Positions 35,939 to 44,405 of a stretch of 64,000 nucleotides of DNA are shown in pieces. The notes below the pieces were generated by a model. That model was given only the letters and a program-made list of their open reading frames with translations, was not told where the DNA came from and did not search any database. Every line of letters starts with the position of its first letter. Positions within the stretch are counted from its first letter, which is position 1. The position numbers and the translations under genes were made by a program. This stretch comes from Roseivivax lentus (GTDB lineage Bacteria; Pseudomonadota; Alphaproteobacteria; Rhodobacterales; Rhodobacteraceae): NCBI RefSeq assembly GCF_900156805.1, contig NZ_FTOQ01000004.1, forward strand, positions 124,001-188,000, written 5' to 3'.

Positions 35939-36778
35939 TCATGCGAAGAGGTCCTGCGAGGCTTCCACGAGGCGCCCGACCTTGCGGCGGGCATCCAGGG
36001 GAATATCCAGACCGTTCAGCTTGCGCATGAAGTCCAGAACGGCGGGTTTCAGGCTTTCGTTCGACCGGCCGGGGCGCGGCATCGCGTCCATCGCGGCATC
36101 GTCGATGCCGGCCAGACGAAAGAGCGCCCGTCCCAGAAGCGGCGCCGCGCCCGAGAGGTCGTCCTCCATCGCGAAGACATGCACCGGCGCGGACAGCGCC
36201 GCGCGGATCTTGGCAAGGCCCGGTGTCCAGTCGACCTCGCCGGGGATCGCCGCGATCCAGCGGTCCGCATCGGCGGTGACCCCGCGCCGCTTGACCGCCT
36301 GGTTGTAGGCGCTGCTCAGCCAGGCGTCGCGGTCGCGGGTATAGAAGACGAAATGCAGGTCCGGACCGGTGCCGAAATGGCGTTCCAGGATCGGAAGGTA
36401 GGTGGCGGCCAGATCGAAGATGGTCCGGCCATCCTCGGCGACGATGTCCTTGCCGAAGAGGTTTTCGTCGGAGATCAGCACCGTCTCGCCCGAGTCCTGC
36501 GCCCAATGCGCACAAAGCGCCGCGGCCTCCGCCTCCACCCGCGAAAGCGCGCTGCGCCCGGGGGCATGGATATGCGCCTGCACGGCGCGGCGGAACGGCC
36601 GGGTCAGCGCATCGCGGGCCGACACGCTGAGGCCTTCGGGCAGCGCATCGGCATTCAGCCGCAGGAAGTCCTGGATGCTGGTTGTTCCGGTCTTGCGAAA
36701 GCCGCAATGCACGATCACGCGCGCCGGTCCCTGCCACGGCGCGGCAGCGGGCTTGCGGGACAGGAACGGCAGCGCCAT
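35939..36778 (-). CDS. Sulfotransferase-fold protein
   Basis: A 279-residue P-loop protein with the PAPS 5'-phosphosulfate-binding loop near the N-terminus: VIVHCGFRKTGTTSIQDFL (22-40), where K-T-G-T-T-S is the sulfotransferase signature. A second segment, HFVFYTRDRDAWLSSAYNQ (about 143-161), matches the 3'-phosphate-binding region with its Arg and Ser. It likely transfers sulfate to a carbohydrate or other cell-surface acceptor. It has no signal peptide. It lies 94 bases upstream of sdhB and 3 bases after a lipoprotein gene. Confidence 0.77.
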   Translation of the reverse strand: MALPFLSRKPAAAPWQGPARVIVHCGFRKTGTTSIQDFLRLNADALPEGLSVSARDALTRPFRRAVQAHIHAPGRSALSRVEAEAAALCAHWAQDSGETVLISDENLFGKDIVAEDGRTIFDLAATYLPILERHFGTGPDLHFVFYTRDRDAWLSSAYNQAVKRRGVTADADRWIAAIPGEVDWTPGLAKIRAALSAPVHVFAMEDDLSGAAPLLGRALFRLAGIDDAAMDAMPRPGRSNESLKPAVLDFMRKLNGLDIPLDARRKVGRLVEASQDLFA

Positions 36779-36781
36779 GGC

Positions 36782-37117
36782 TCAGCCCGCCAGCTGCACG
36801 AGGGCGCTGTCCGCCAGACAGCGCACGGTCGCGGGTTGCTGAAGGATGCCGGCGACGATCTCGCCCGTGGCGGCGGTCGGGCCGGTCACGCTGTCGGCGG
36901 CCAGCGCGTAGATCTGCTGCGCGGTGGCGTTGTCGATCACGCAGTTGATCGCCGGTTCGATCGGCAAGCCCGGATAGCGCTCCAGCACGACGCGGTTGAC
37001 CGCCGATTTCGCGGCGTTCCGCGCGATCTGGTCCTGCGTCTCGGGCGCGCAGGCCGACAGGACGGCCAGCATGGCCGCCGCGACGCTTGTCCCGCGCAGA
37101 ACCCTCAGCGGAAGCAA
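36782..37117 (-). CDS. Small lipoprotein, function unknown
   Basis: A 111-residue protein with an N-terminal signal and lipobox LSAC (Cys23), so it should be lipidated and exported. The mature part is Ala-rich with two further Cys (NCVIDN and RCLAD) that could form a disulfide. It starts at 37117, overlapping the end of the next upstream lipoprotein gene by 13 bases. Related small lipoproteins are seen next to sdhA in other roseobacters as far as I recall; no function known. Confidence 0.72.
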   Translation of the reverse strand: MLPLRVLRGTSVAAAMLAVLSACAPETQDQIARNAAKSAVNRVVLERYPGLPIEPAINCVIDNATAQQIYALAADSVTGPTAATGEIVAGILQQPATVRCLADSALVQLAG

Positions 37118-37560
37118 TAGGCCGCCCCCCCGTAGATCACCGGCGCATTGACCGGACAGGTGGCGGAAGATCCGATGCTGGGAGAGGCGGTCATCGCCGG
37201 ACGCATTTGCGCAAGCGCGGCAGAAGGCGGCTTGCCGTAGGTATAGTTGCTGCGCACGACACCCCCGCTCGTTTGCGTCCCGATGCGCTGCGGCCCCATC
37301 GCCGCTGCGACGGAGGCCTCGAGCGCGCCGGGGCCCAGAACCCTCTGGCGCGCGCAGGCGTTGAGCGCGTCTGCGCCTTCCTGGGTGCCACCCGGCCCCG
37401 GGGTCGCCACGGGCAACGCGATGCCCGCGGCATATTCGTAGGTCCCTGGCGGCTGGATCTGCGCGATGCAGCCGACCATCGGGTCCGAGCTGCTGCCGCC
37501 GGTATCGCCGCAGCCGGCCAGAAGGGCCGGTGCGCAGAGCAGGGCCGCCAGGTACTGCAT
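37105..37560 (-). CDS. Lipoprotein, function unknown
   Basis: A 151-residue protein with a very short signal and lipobox LLAGC (Cys17), followed by a Gly/Ser/Asp linker. The mature part contains four more cysteines (GCIAQ, ACARQ, TCPVN, YCFR), suggesting disulfides in the periplasm. Its ATG overlaps the sdhA stop by one base (TGATG), so it is translated directly after sdhA. I do not recognise a domain. Confidence 0.72.
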   Translation of the reverse strand: MQYLAALLCAPALLAGCGDTGGSSSDPMVGCIAQIQPPGTYEYAAGIALPVATPGPGGTQEGADALNACARQRVLGPGALEASVAAAMGPQRIGTQTSGGVVRSNYTYGKPPSAALAQMRPAMTASPSIGSSATCPVNAPVIYGGAAYCFR

Positions 37561-39365
37561 CAGAACGTCCGCTCTTTCGGCGCGATCTTCTTCAATGCGA
37601 TGCCGCCCTGATCCTCGGTGGTCAGGGGATCGGTGACGATGGGACGATAGCTGAGGTCGATCTTCGCGCCGTCGATATGGCTGATCGTGTGCACGCGCCA
37701 GTTCTCGTCGTCGCGGGTGGAATGATCCTCGTGGGCATGGGCGCCCCGGCTTTCCTTACGCGCCTCCGCACCCGCGATGGTCGCCAGCGCGTTCGGCATC
37801 AGGTTCGTCAGCTCCAGCGTCTCCATGAGGTCAGAGTTCCAGACGAGGCTGCGGTCGGTGACCTTCAGGTCATCCACCTTGCCCGCGATCGACACCATCT
37901 TGTCGAGGCCCTTCTTCATGGTCTCGGCGGTGCGGAAGACGGCGGCATCGGCCTGCATGGTCTTCTGCATCTCGAGGCGCAGCTCGGCGGTGGGCGTGCC
38001 GCCATCGGCGTGCCGCAGCGCGTCGAAGCGGTCGAGCGCCTTGTCCACCTGGCCCTTGTTGACGGCCCGCGTCGCGGCCTCGCGGTCCACGACCTTGCCC
38101 GCGCGGATCGCCGCAGCGCGCCCGAAGACGACGAGGTCGATGAGCGAGTTCGAGCCCAGGCGGTTCGCCCCGTGAACCGAGGCGCAGCCCGCCTCGCCGA
38201 CGGCCATGAGGCCCGGCACGACGCGGTTGGGCTCGTCCTTGGTGGGGTTCAAAACCTCGCCCCAGTAATTCGTCGGGATGCCGCCCATGTTGTAATGCAC
38301 GGTGGGGATGACCGGGATCGGCTCTTTCGTGACGTCGACACCCGCGAAGATGCGCGCGGATTCGGAGATGCCCGGCAGGCGCAGATGCAGCGCCTCTTTC
38401 GGCAGGTGCGACAGGTTGAGGTGGATGTGATCGCCGTCCTTGCCGACGCCGCGGCCCTCGCGGACCTCCATCGTCATGCAGCGCGAGACGTAGTCGCGGG
38501 GCGCGAGGTCCTTGTAGTTGGGCGCGTAGCGCTCCATGAACCGCTCGCCCTCGGAATTGGTGAGATACCCGCCTTCGCCGCGTGCGCCCTCGGTGATCAG
38601 GCAGCCCGCGCCGTAGATGCCGGTCGGGTGGAACTGCACGAATTCCATGTCCTGCAGCGGCAGGCCCGCGCGCGCCACCATGCCGCCGCCGTCGCCGGTG
38701 CAGGTATGCGCCGAGGTTGCGCTGAAATAGGCCCGGCCATAGCCGCCGGTCGCGAGCACGACCATCTTCGCGTTGAAGACATGCATCGTGCCGTCGTCGA
38801 GTTTCCAGCAGACGACACCCGTGCAGGCGCCGTCATCGTCCATCAGCAGGTCTATGGCGAAATACTCGATGTAGAACTCGGCGTTGTTCTTGAGCGACTG
38901 ACCGTAGAGCGTGTGCAGGATCGCGTGGCCCGTGCGGTCGGCGGCGGCACAGGTCCGCTGCACCGGGGGGCCTTCGCCGAACTCGGTGGTGTGGCCGCCG
39001 AAGGGACGCTGGTAGATCTTGCCTTCCTCGGTGCGCGAGAACGGCACGCCGTAATGCTCAAGCTCGTAGACCGCCTCGGGCGCGTGGCGGGCGAGGTATT
39101 CCATGGCGTCGGTATCGCCCAGCCAGTCCGAGCCCTTCACCGTGTCGTACATGTGCCACTGCCAGTGATCCGGGCCCATGTTCGACAGGGACGCCGCGAT
39201 GCCGCCCTGAGCGGCCACGGTGTGCGAGCGGGTCGGGAACACCTTGGTTACGCAGGCGGTTCTGAGGCCCTGCTCGGCCATGCCGAGGGTCGCGCGGAGG
39301 CCGGAGCCGCCCGCGCCGACGACCACGACGTCATAGTCGTGCGTTTCGTATTCGTATTCAGCCAT
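37560..39365 (-). CDS. sdhA: Succinate dehydrogenase flavoprotein subunit
   Basis: SdhA oxidises succinate to fumarate with covalently bound FAD. The 601-residue protein has the FAD-binding [16 protein letters not shown] (about 14-29), the flavinylation segment [14 protein letters not shown] (His near 47), [15 protein letters not shown], the active-site Arg/His region [20 protein letters not shown] and the C-terminal [19 protein letters not shown]. Length is standard. The order on the minus strand is sdhC-sdhD-sdhA, then two lipoproteins, a sulfotransferase and sdhB. Confidence 0.98.
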   Translation of the reverse strand: MAEYEYETHDYDVVVVGAGGSGLRATLGMAEQGLRTACVTKVFPTRSHTVAAQGGIAASLSNMGPDHWQWHMYDTVKGSDWLGDTDAMEYLARHAPEAVYELEHYGVPFSRTEEGKIYQRPFGGHTTEFGEGPPVQRTCAAADRTGHAILHTLYGQSLKNNAEFYIEYFAIDLLMDDDGACTGVVCWKLDDGTMHVFNAKMVVLATGGYGRAYFSATSAHTCTGDGGGMVARAGLPLQDMEFVQFHPTGIYGAGCLITEGARGEGGYLTNSEGERFMERYAPNYKDLAPRDYVSRCMTMEVREGRGVGKDGDHIHLNLSHLPKEALHLRLPGISESARIFAGVDVTKEPIPVIPTVHYNMGGIPTNYWGEVLNPTKDEPNRVVPGLMAVGEAGCASVHGANRLGSNSLIDLVVFGRAAAIRAGKVVDREAATRAVNKGQVDKALDRFDALRHADGGTPTAELRLEMQKTMQADAAVFRTAETMKKGLDKMVSIAGKVDDLKVTDRSLVWNSDLMETLELTNLMPNALATIAGAEARKESRGAHAHEDHSTRDDENWRVHTISHIDGAKIDLSYRPIVTDPLTTEDQGGIALKKIAPKERTF

Positions 39366-39388
39366 GTCGCGTATCGCTCCGAATTATC

Positions 39389-39760
39389 TCACAACGCCAG
39401 GCGCGCGACGGCGAAGAGGCCGGTCGCGGCGAGCGCGTACATCAGGCAGGTCATGCCGAGGATCAGGATCTTCTCCCAGACGCCGTGGACGTAATCCTCG
39501 ATCAGCGTGGTGAAGCCGTCCTTGAAGTGGATGCAGCTCACGAGGATCGTCAGCCCCGCCACGATGGCGGGGAACGGCCGGGCGAAATAGGCGGTCACCT
39601 CTTCGTAGGTGCCGCCCAAGATCGGGCCGAAGGTGAAGACGAAAAGCGGGATCAGGAACAGAAGGCCCACAGACTGGACCTTCATGCGCCAGAAATGCTC
39701 GGTCCCGGATTTTGCGCTGCCCCAGCGGTCGGCGCGCTTGCGGTCGGTCAGAAATGCCAT
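39389..39760 (-). CDS. sdhD: Succinate dehydrogenase membrane anchor subunit
   Basis: A 123-residue anchor with three membrane helices (about 31-52, 62-80 and 97-118). The GTEHFWRMKVQSVGLLFLIPL start and the HFKDGFTTLIEDYVHG segment, with heme/quinone-site His and Asp-Tyr, are typical of alphaproteobacterial SdhD. It lies between sdhC and sdhA with short gaps (13 and 23 bases). Confidence 0.95.
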   Translation of the reverse strand: MAFLTDRKRADRWGSAKSGTEHFWRMKVQSVGLLFLIPLFVFTFGPILGGTYEEVTAYFARPFPAIVAGLTILVSCIHFKDGFTTLIEDYVHGVWEKILILGMTCLMYALAATGLFAVARLAL

Positions 39761-39773
39761 GTCCCGGCCCCCT

Positions 39774-40157
39774 TCAGATGATGATGACGGTCAGGATGGT
39801 CAGCAGGATCGACCCGCCGATCACGCCCCAGCCAAGCTTTTCGGCCACCTCGATCTCTAGGCCGATGGCGTAATCCCAGATCAGGTGCCGCACACCGGCG
39901 AGCGTGTGATACCACAGCGCCCAGAGCGACAGGAACAGCACCAGATCGCCGAACCAGCTGGTCACGAAACCATTGGCGAGCGCGAAATAGTCTGGCCCGG
40001 ACGCGGCGGCGATGAACCACCAGACGATCATGAACATCGCCACGATCAGCGCGTTGCCGGTGATCCGCGTGAGGATCGATGTCATGGAGGTCAGCTGCGG
40101 GCGGTAGACCTGCAGATGCGGCGAAAGGGGGCGGTTGCCCCGGTTGACGTCTGCCAT
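39774..40157 (-). CDS. sdhC: Succinate dehydrogenase cytochrome b556 subunit
   Basis: A 127-residue anchor with three membrane helices. The SPHLQVYRPQLTSMTSILTRITG signature near the N-terminus and HTLAGVRHLIWD (heme-ligand His near 84) are diagnostic of SdhC. It is the first gene of the sdh operon. The region 116-146 bases upstream holds two TGTGATCACA-type palindromes at 21-bp spacing, matching an identical arrangement before sucC. Confidence 0.96.
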   Translation of the reverse strand: MADVNRGNRPLSPHLQVYRPQLTSMTSILTRITGNALIVAMFMIVWWFIAAASGPDYFALANGFVTSWFGDLVLFLSLWALWYHTLAGVRHLIWDYAIGLEIEVAEKLGWGVIGGSILLTILTVIII

Positions 40158-40272
40158 GGAAAAATCCTTTCGGTTCCCTTGTGCGAGGTTCTAACCGATT
40201 TTCCGCCGCTGTCACGGGGAGAGACCGCGAAATGGGCCGCTTTGCCGCGGATCCGTCGTCGTTTGTGCGCAA

Positions 40273-40303
40273 TGTGATCACACGTTTGAGCGACGTGATC
40301 ACA
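40273..40303 (-). promoter_or_regulatory. Tandem palindromic operator upstream of sdhC
   Basis: TGTGATCACA at 40273-40282 and CGTGATCACA at 40294-40303 (plus-strand reading; one mismatch to the palindrome) are separated by 11 bases, giving exactly 21 bp repeat to repeat, two turns of DNA. The same pair, same spacing and similar distance to the start codon occurs before sucC. Confidence 0.75.
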
Positions 40304-40382
40304 CCTTCGGCGCTAACGGTTCAGGGCGACTCGCTGCAGGACTGAACCGGCTCGCCCGAGACCGCGCGCCCCCGCCCCGCGC

Positions 40383-41141
40383 TCAGCCCTCGCTCAGGCG
40401 GAAGAGCTCGCGCAAGTAATCCTCATACTCGGTGCACATCAGGATAACTTGGTCGTCGGGGATGTAGAAGGCGTTGATCTCGCCGCATTCCTCGACCGAT
40501 ACGGTGACCGGCTCGGGCAGGCGCATCGTGTCGTTGAGATAGGCGACCTCTTCCGCCATGAGCGCAATGATGAGGTCGCTGCCGCCCAGGATCTGCAAGT
40601 CCATCTCGGGGCCTTCTGCGCCGAAGAGCTCGTCCAGAACCGGGCCCCAGCTTTCCTCGGCGAGGATGTATTCCTCCTCGCAGGTCTCCGCCCGCGCCTC
40701 GGGCAGGTCCATGTCGGCGGCGAAATCGTCGCGGCCCTCCGGATCGGCGCCGTAGAACAGGCAGACGGTGTTGTAGAAGCGCTGTTCGCTTGAGCCGTGC
40801 ACGCCCCAGAAGGCGGGCTCGAGGCGCATTTCTTCTTCCCACATCGCCTCGGCCGCGAAGCCGAGCGAAGAATCGTAGGCGAGATCGAGCGCCGACTCGG
40901 CATCGAAGATCGCGTCGATCAGCAGGACGGAGGCCACGTCCGCGGCATCCTCCTCCTGGCCGAAGACCGGCAGGCGCATCACGTCGATCAGCGCGTGCCC
41001 CATCTCGTGATAGAAGACCGACAGCAGGTTCGCCTCGACGAAGATATCCTCGGCGGTGCGGTCCTGCGCGGCCGCCGGTGTGGCGAGCGGCGCGAGAAGG
41101 CCCGCACAGACAAGCGGTGCGATCAGGACGGATCGGATCAT
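40383..41141 (-). CDS. DUF4344 family putative secreted metallopeptidase
   Basis: A 252-residue exported protein: an N-terminal signal peptide (MIRSVLIAPLVCAGLLAPLATPAAA, cleavage near 25-26) and a zinc-peptidase motif HEMGH (45-49). A downstream EEDAADVAS segment (about 62-71) could provide the third zinc ligand. This matches the DUF4344 family of putative metallopeptidases. The mature part is strongly acidic. The frame is open far upstream inside the mch gene; the ATG at 41141 starts the signal peptide. Substrate is unknown. Confidence 0.82.
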   Translation of the reverse strand: MIRSVLIAPLVCAGLLAPLATPAAAQDRTAEDIFVEANLLSVFYHEMGHALIDVMRLPVFGQEEDAADVASVLLIDAIFDAESALDLAYDSSLGFAAEAMWEEEMRLEPAFWGVHGSSEQRFYNTVCLFYGADPEGRDDFAADMDLPEARAETCEEEYILAEESWGPVLDELFGAEGPEMDLQILGGSDLIIALMAEEVAYLNDTMRLPEPVTVSVEECGEINAFYIPDDQVILMCTEYEDYLRELFRLSEG

Positions 41142-41200
41142 CGGCAGCTCCCTTGGAACATCTGCAGGCAGCTTGCCACGAACCGCCCCGCTTTGGGACC

Positions 41201-42259
41201 TCAGACCGGCATCAGCGCCCAGTAATCGAGGTCGAGCAGCACGCCCGGCAGGTACTTCCCGTCCGGCCCGCGCAAGTCGCCCGCCGCCTGCCCGTCCTTC
41301 GTCGCCACCAGCCGCAGCCGGATCGCGCCGACGCCCGGGCGGTCCGTCTCGGCCACGTCCAGAACCTCGGACCAGGCGCGGATCGTGTCGCCCGCGAAAC
41401 ACGGATTGGCATGCGCGCCCGCGTTCAGACCGACGATCATCTGCGCATTGGCCAGCCCGTTGAAGGAGAGCGCGCGCGCCATCGAGATCACGTGCCCGCC
41501 ATAGATCAGACGCTTGCCGTCCTCGCGGAAGGTGGCGTCGAAATGCACCTTGGCGGTGTTCTGCCAGAGGCGCGTGGCCATCATGTGCTCGGCCTCCTCG
41601 ATGGTCACGCCGTCCACATGGTCGATCACTTCGCCCACCGCATAATCGCCCAGACGATGCGGCTCGCCCGCGAGGGTGAAATCGTAGCCGGTGAAGTCGA
41701 GCCCTGCCGGGATCGCCAGATCGCCGGGCTCCAGCACGGTCTTCAGCTCCGGCAGCACGGTCTCGGGGGCGGGGGCGTCCAGGTCGCGCTTGCGGACCAT
41801 CACCCAGCGGCAGAACTCCATCACCACGTTGCCCTGCTGATCGAAGCCCCGGCTGCGCACGTAGACGACGCCCGACTTGCCGTTCGAGTTCTGCTTGAGC
41901 CCGATGACCTCGGACCGCGACCGCAGCGTCGTGCCGGGATAGACCGGCTGCAGCCAACGGCCCTCGGCATAGCCGAGATTGGCGACCGCGTTCAGCGACA
42001 CATCGGGCACGGTCTTGCCGAACACGACGTGGAAGGCCGCCAGATCGTCGAGCGGGCTTTCGTCCAGCCCGCAGGCCTCGGCGAAGGCATTCGACGAATA
42101 AAGCGCGTGCCGCGCCGGGTAGAGCGCGTGATAGAGCGCCCGCTCGCCCGGCCCGAGGGTGCGGGGCACCGCGTGATCGATCACCTGGCCGACGCGGTAA
42201 TCCTCGAAGAAATATCCGGCATTGGTCTTGGGCGGGCGGGCCATCTCGTCTCTCATCAT
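41201..42259 (-). CDS. mch: Mesaconyl-CoA hydratase (beta-methylmalyl-CoA dehydratase), MaoC-type
   Basis: A 352-residue protein with two MaoC/hotdog domains, the size and layout of Mch, which hydrates mesaconyl-C1-CoA to beta-methylmalyl-CoA in the ethylmalonyl-CoA pathway. Segments such as GYFFEDYRVGQVIDHAVPRTLGPGERALYHALYPARHALYSS, DLAAFHVVFGKTVPDVSLNAVANLGYAEG and TKVHFDATFR-like NTAKVHFDATFREDGKRLIYGGHVISMARALSFNGLANA are what I know of the family. The ATGATG start at 42259 overlaps the DUF1737 stop; an internal ATG at 42244 is an alternative. It is in one cluster with mcl2. Confidence 0.9.
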   Translation of the reverse strand: MMRDEMARPPKTNAGYFFEDYRVGQVIDHAVPRTLGPGERALYHALYPARHALYSSNAFAEACGLDESPLDDLAAFHVVFGKTVPDVSLNAVANLGYAEGRWLQPVYPGTTLRSRSEVIGLKQNSNGKSGVVYVRSRGFDQQGNVVMEFCRWVMVRKRDLDAPAPETVLPELKTVLEPGDLAIPAGLDFTGYDFTLAGEPHRLGDYAVGEVIDHVDGVTIEEAEHMMATRLWQNTAKVHFDATFREDGKRLIYGGHVISMARALSFNGLANAQMIVGLNAGAHANPCFAGDTIRAWSEVLDVAETDRPGVGAIRLRLVATKDGQAAGDLRGPDGKYLPGVLLDLDYWALMPV

Positions 42260-42459
42260 TGTGCTCCGAGCTTCATGTCGGGGCTGTACGTGCCCTCGAC
42301 CTCTTTCACCACGGCCTGGCCGCAGCGCATCACGCCGTTGGCCGCGTCGAAGGCGTAGACCGGGTCGCCGTAAAGCTCCCAGCCCTTGGACAGCGCTTCG
42401 GAGACCTTGTGGCAGAAGGCCGACGTGTCGTCCTCGGTCAGCATGCGGTAGAGTTTCAT
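42256..42459 (-). CDS. DUF1737 domain small protein
   Basis: A 67-residue protein (MKLYRMLTEDDTSAFCHKVSEALSKGWELYGDPVYAFD...) matching the DUF1737 pattern, in which a YxxLT...F...V...L..GW.L.G.P start is conserved. Function is unknown; related domains look like small ligand- or protein-binding folds. It sits between nnrU and mch and its stop overlaps the mch start, so it is co-translated with a pathway enzyme. The ATG at 42459 is preferred over the upstream extension. Confidence 0.82.
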   Translation of the reverse strand: MKLYRMLTEDDTSAFCHKVSEALSKGWELYGDPVYAFDAANGVMRCGQAVVKEVEGTYSPDMKLGAQ

Positions 42460-42478
42460 GTCGGGATCTCCGTTTGCA

Positions 42479-43024
42479 TCACGACGGGAAGGGCCAGACG
42501 CCAAGCCAGGCATGGATGCCGGTGATCACGCCGTACATCACGATGGTGATGACGACGAGCACCACGTCCTTCTTCGCAGGGCCGGGCGCCGGACGATCCC
42601 AGGTGCTGGAGCGGTTGATCATCACGATCTCGGCCACGGCCCAGAGCAGCAGGCCGCCGAACAGGATCAGCGAGGCGAGATCGCCGTTGACCAGAAGGTG
42701 CGCGACCGCCCAGACGATGACCGCGGTCAGCTGCGGGTGCCGCATCGCGCCGCGCAGGCGGCCGGTCGTGGCGCTCATCCCGTAGAGGAAGACCGCGCCC
42801 AGCATCAGCAGGTTGTTGATGTGATAGGTGAAGGAGGGCGGCGTCCAGACCGCCACGTAGGGTGCTGCGCGGTAGCCGAAGATCATCGCGGCCAGACCGG
42901 CGAGGACGACCACGGCCACCACGCCCTTGCCTGCATTGCCGAGGTTTTCGCGCGCCTCGGGCGCGAGCCGTTTGAAGAGATGGGCCAGAACCCAGAGCGC
43001 AAGTCCGAAGATCAGCAGAAGCAT
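42479..43024 (-). CDS. NnrU family membrane protein
   Basis: A 181-residue integral membrane protein with about five helices. The segments YHINNLLMLGAVFLYGMSATTGRLRGAMRHPQLTAVIVWAVAHLLVNGDLASLILFGGLLLWAV are typical of the NnrU/isoprenylcysteine methyltransferase-like family, originally linked to denitrification and related also to a carotenoid-type isomerase. Here it lies 5 bases downstream of mcl2 and in front of DUF1737-mch, without denitrification genes, so its job in this cluster is unclear. Confidence 0.87.
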   Translation of the reverse strand: MLLLIFGLALWVLAHLFKRLAPEARENLGNAGKGVVAVVVLAGLAAMIFGYRAAPYVAVWTPPSFTYHINNLLMLGAVFLYGMSATTGRLRGAMRHPQLTAVIVWAVAHLLVNGDLASLILFGGLLLWAVAEIVMINRSSTWDRPAPGPAKKDVVLVVITIVMYGVITGIHAWLGVWPFPS

Positions 43025-43029
43025 GGGCG

Positions 43030-43881
43030 TTATCCTTTCGCGATGGCCTCGATTGCCTCCGCTTGTGCCAGCAAGCTGCGCGCCGTGTCTACGTGCAGAT
43101 TCTCGACGATCCGGCCATCGACCACAGCAACGCCCTGCCCGCCGGCCTTGGCGGCCTCGTAGGCCTCGATCTGTCGGCGGGCGAGGTCCAGATCGGCCTC
43201 GGAGGGGCCGAATTCGGCGTTGGCGATCGCGACCTGCGCGGGGTGGATCAAGGTCTTGCCATCAAAGCCCATATCGCGGCCCTGACGGCATTCGGCGGCC
43301 AGCCCCTCGTCATCCTTGAAGGCGTTGTAGACCCCGTCGACGATGGCGATGCCCTCGGCGCGCGCGGCCAGCAGGCAGTGACCGAGCGCGGGCAGCATGG
43401 CCAGCCGGTCGGGCGTGGTCCGCGAGCGCAATTCCTTGGCCAGATCGTTCGTGCCCATGACGAAGCCGTCCAGCAGCGGGTAGGCCGCGATGGAGGCCGC
43501 GTGCAGGATGCCGCGCGGCGTCTCCATCATCGCCCAGAGCCGCGCCTCGTCGGTCAGCGCCGCGACTTCGCTGAGATAGCTCGCGCTTTCGACCTTCGGG
43601 ACCAGCACCGCATCCGTCTGCATCGTGGCCGCGGCCCGGGCGTCGTCGGCGCCCCATTCCGTCTCGAGCCCGTTGATCCGCACCAGCTTGAAACGCGAGC
43701 CGAATCCGCCCTTTGCCAACTCGTCGGCAAGGGTGTCGCGCGCCGCGGCCTTCTCCTCGGGAGAGACCGCGTCCTCGAGGTCGAAGATGATCGCGTCCAC
43801 GGGCAGGCCGCGCGCCTTCTCGATTGCGCGGGGCTTCGAGCCGGGGATGTAGAGCACGGAGCGGAAGGGGCGGGTCAGCAT
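43030..43881 (-). CDS. mcl2: (3S)-malyl-CoA thioesterase (HpcH/HpaI aldolase family)
   Basis: A 283-residue citrate-lyase beta-like protein. It matches what I recall of Rhodobacter Mcl2: PFRSVLYIPGSKPRAIEKARGL, DAIIFDLEDAVSPEEK, RINGLETEWG, WAMMETPRGILHA, MGTNDLAKELRSRTTPDRLAM and DMGFDGKTLIHPAQ. Mcl2 hydrolyses (S)-malyl-CoA to malate and CoA, pulling the last step of the ethylmalonyl-CoA pathway. The lyase Mcl1 looks different in its N-terminal part, so thioesterase is preferred. The ATG at 43881 starts the conserved sequence. It is the first gene of mcl2-nnrU-DUF1737-mch. Confidence 0.9.
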   Translation of the reverse strand: MLTRPFRSVLYIPGSKPRAIEKARGLPVDAIIFDLEDAVSPEEKAAARDTLADELAKGGFGSRFKLVRINGLETEWGADDARAAATMQTDAVLVPKVESASYLSEVAALTDEARLWAMMETPRGILHAASIAAYPLLDGFVMGTNDLAKELRSRTTPDRLAMLPALGHCLLAARAEGIAIVDGVYNAFKDDEGLAAECRQGRDMGFDGKTLIHPAQVAIANAEFGPSEADLDLARRQIEAYEAAKAGGQGVAVVDGRIVENLHVDTARSLLAQAEAIEAIAKG

Positions 43882-44081
43882 GAGGCGGCGTCCTCGGATG
43901 GTCGTTTGCGAAATATTGTTGCGCTCAGACCCACCAGTTTTGTGCGAAACATTCAAGGAAAAAATGCCGCAGCGCAGAGAACGCCCGCGCCGGGCGGCCC
44001 GTTAACCCGATCTTGAGGGGCCTTGCGGCAGTCTTTCTGCATCGCCCCGTCGCGGGCACCGTCACGCCTTGCGGGGTCACC

Positions 44082-44390
44082 ATGCGCCAGATCAGTCTCG
44101 TTCTTTCCTGTCTCGCCACAGCTCTCATGCTCGGGCTGCCGACCCAGGCAGAGGCGCGCAAGGCTTGCGCCCCGCGCGACGTCATCATCGAGAAGCTCGC
44201 CAAGCGTTATGGCGAGGCGCCGCAATCGGTGGGCCTTGCCGCCAACAACCAGGTGATTGAGGTCTTCGCTTCGGATGAAAACGGCACCTGGACGGTGCTG
44301 ATGACCCGCGCCGACGGGATCAGTTGCCTGCTGGCCAGCGGCACCGATTTCGAGACGCTGATGGTCGTGCCACCGGGCCGCCCGGCGTGA
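44082..44390 (+). CDS. Small secreted protein, function unknown
   Basis: A 102-residue protein with an N-terminal signal peptide (MRQISLVLSCLATALMLGLPTQAEA, cleavage near 25). The mature part (KACAPRDVIIEKLAKRYGEAPQSVGLAANNQVIEVFASDENGTWTVLMTRADGISCLLASG...) has two Cys that may pair. The pattern resembles small periplasmic proteins widespread in alphaproteobacteria; no activity is known. The frame opens at 44013, but the ATG at 44082 gives the signal peptide. It is divergent from mcl2 and convergent with the transporter gene. Confidence 0.78.
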   Translation: MRQISLVLSCLATALMLGLPTQAEARKACAPRDVIIEKLAKRYGEAPQSVGLAANNQVIEVFASDENGTWTVLMTRADGISCLLASGTDFETLMVVPPGRPA

Positions 44391-44405
44391 TGCCGGACGA
44401 AGGCC

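Noticed and set aside
35832-36737. 301-codon minus-strand frame overlapping the sulfotransferase gene
   Set aside because: It is the sulfotransferase gene read in another frame (Arg/Ala/Gly-rich) and runs into the sdhB start; the P-loop motif is only in the accepted frame.
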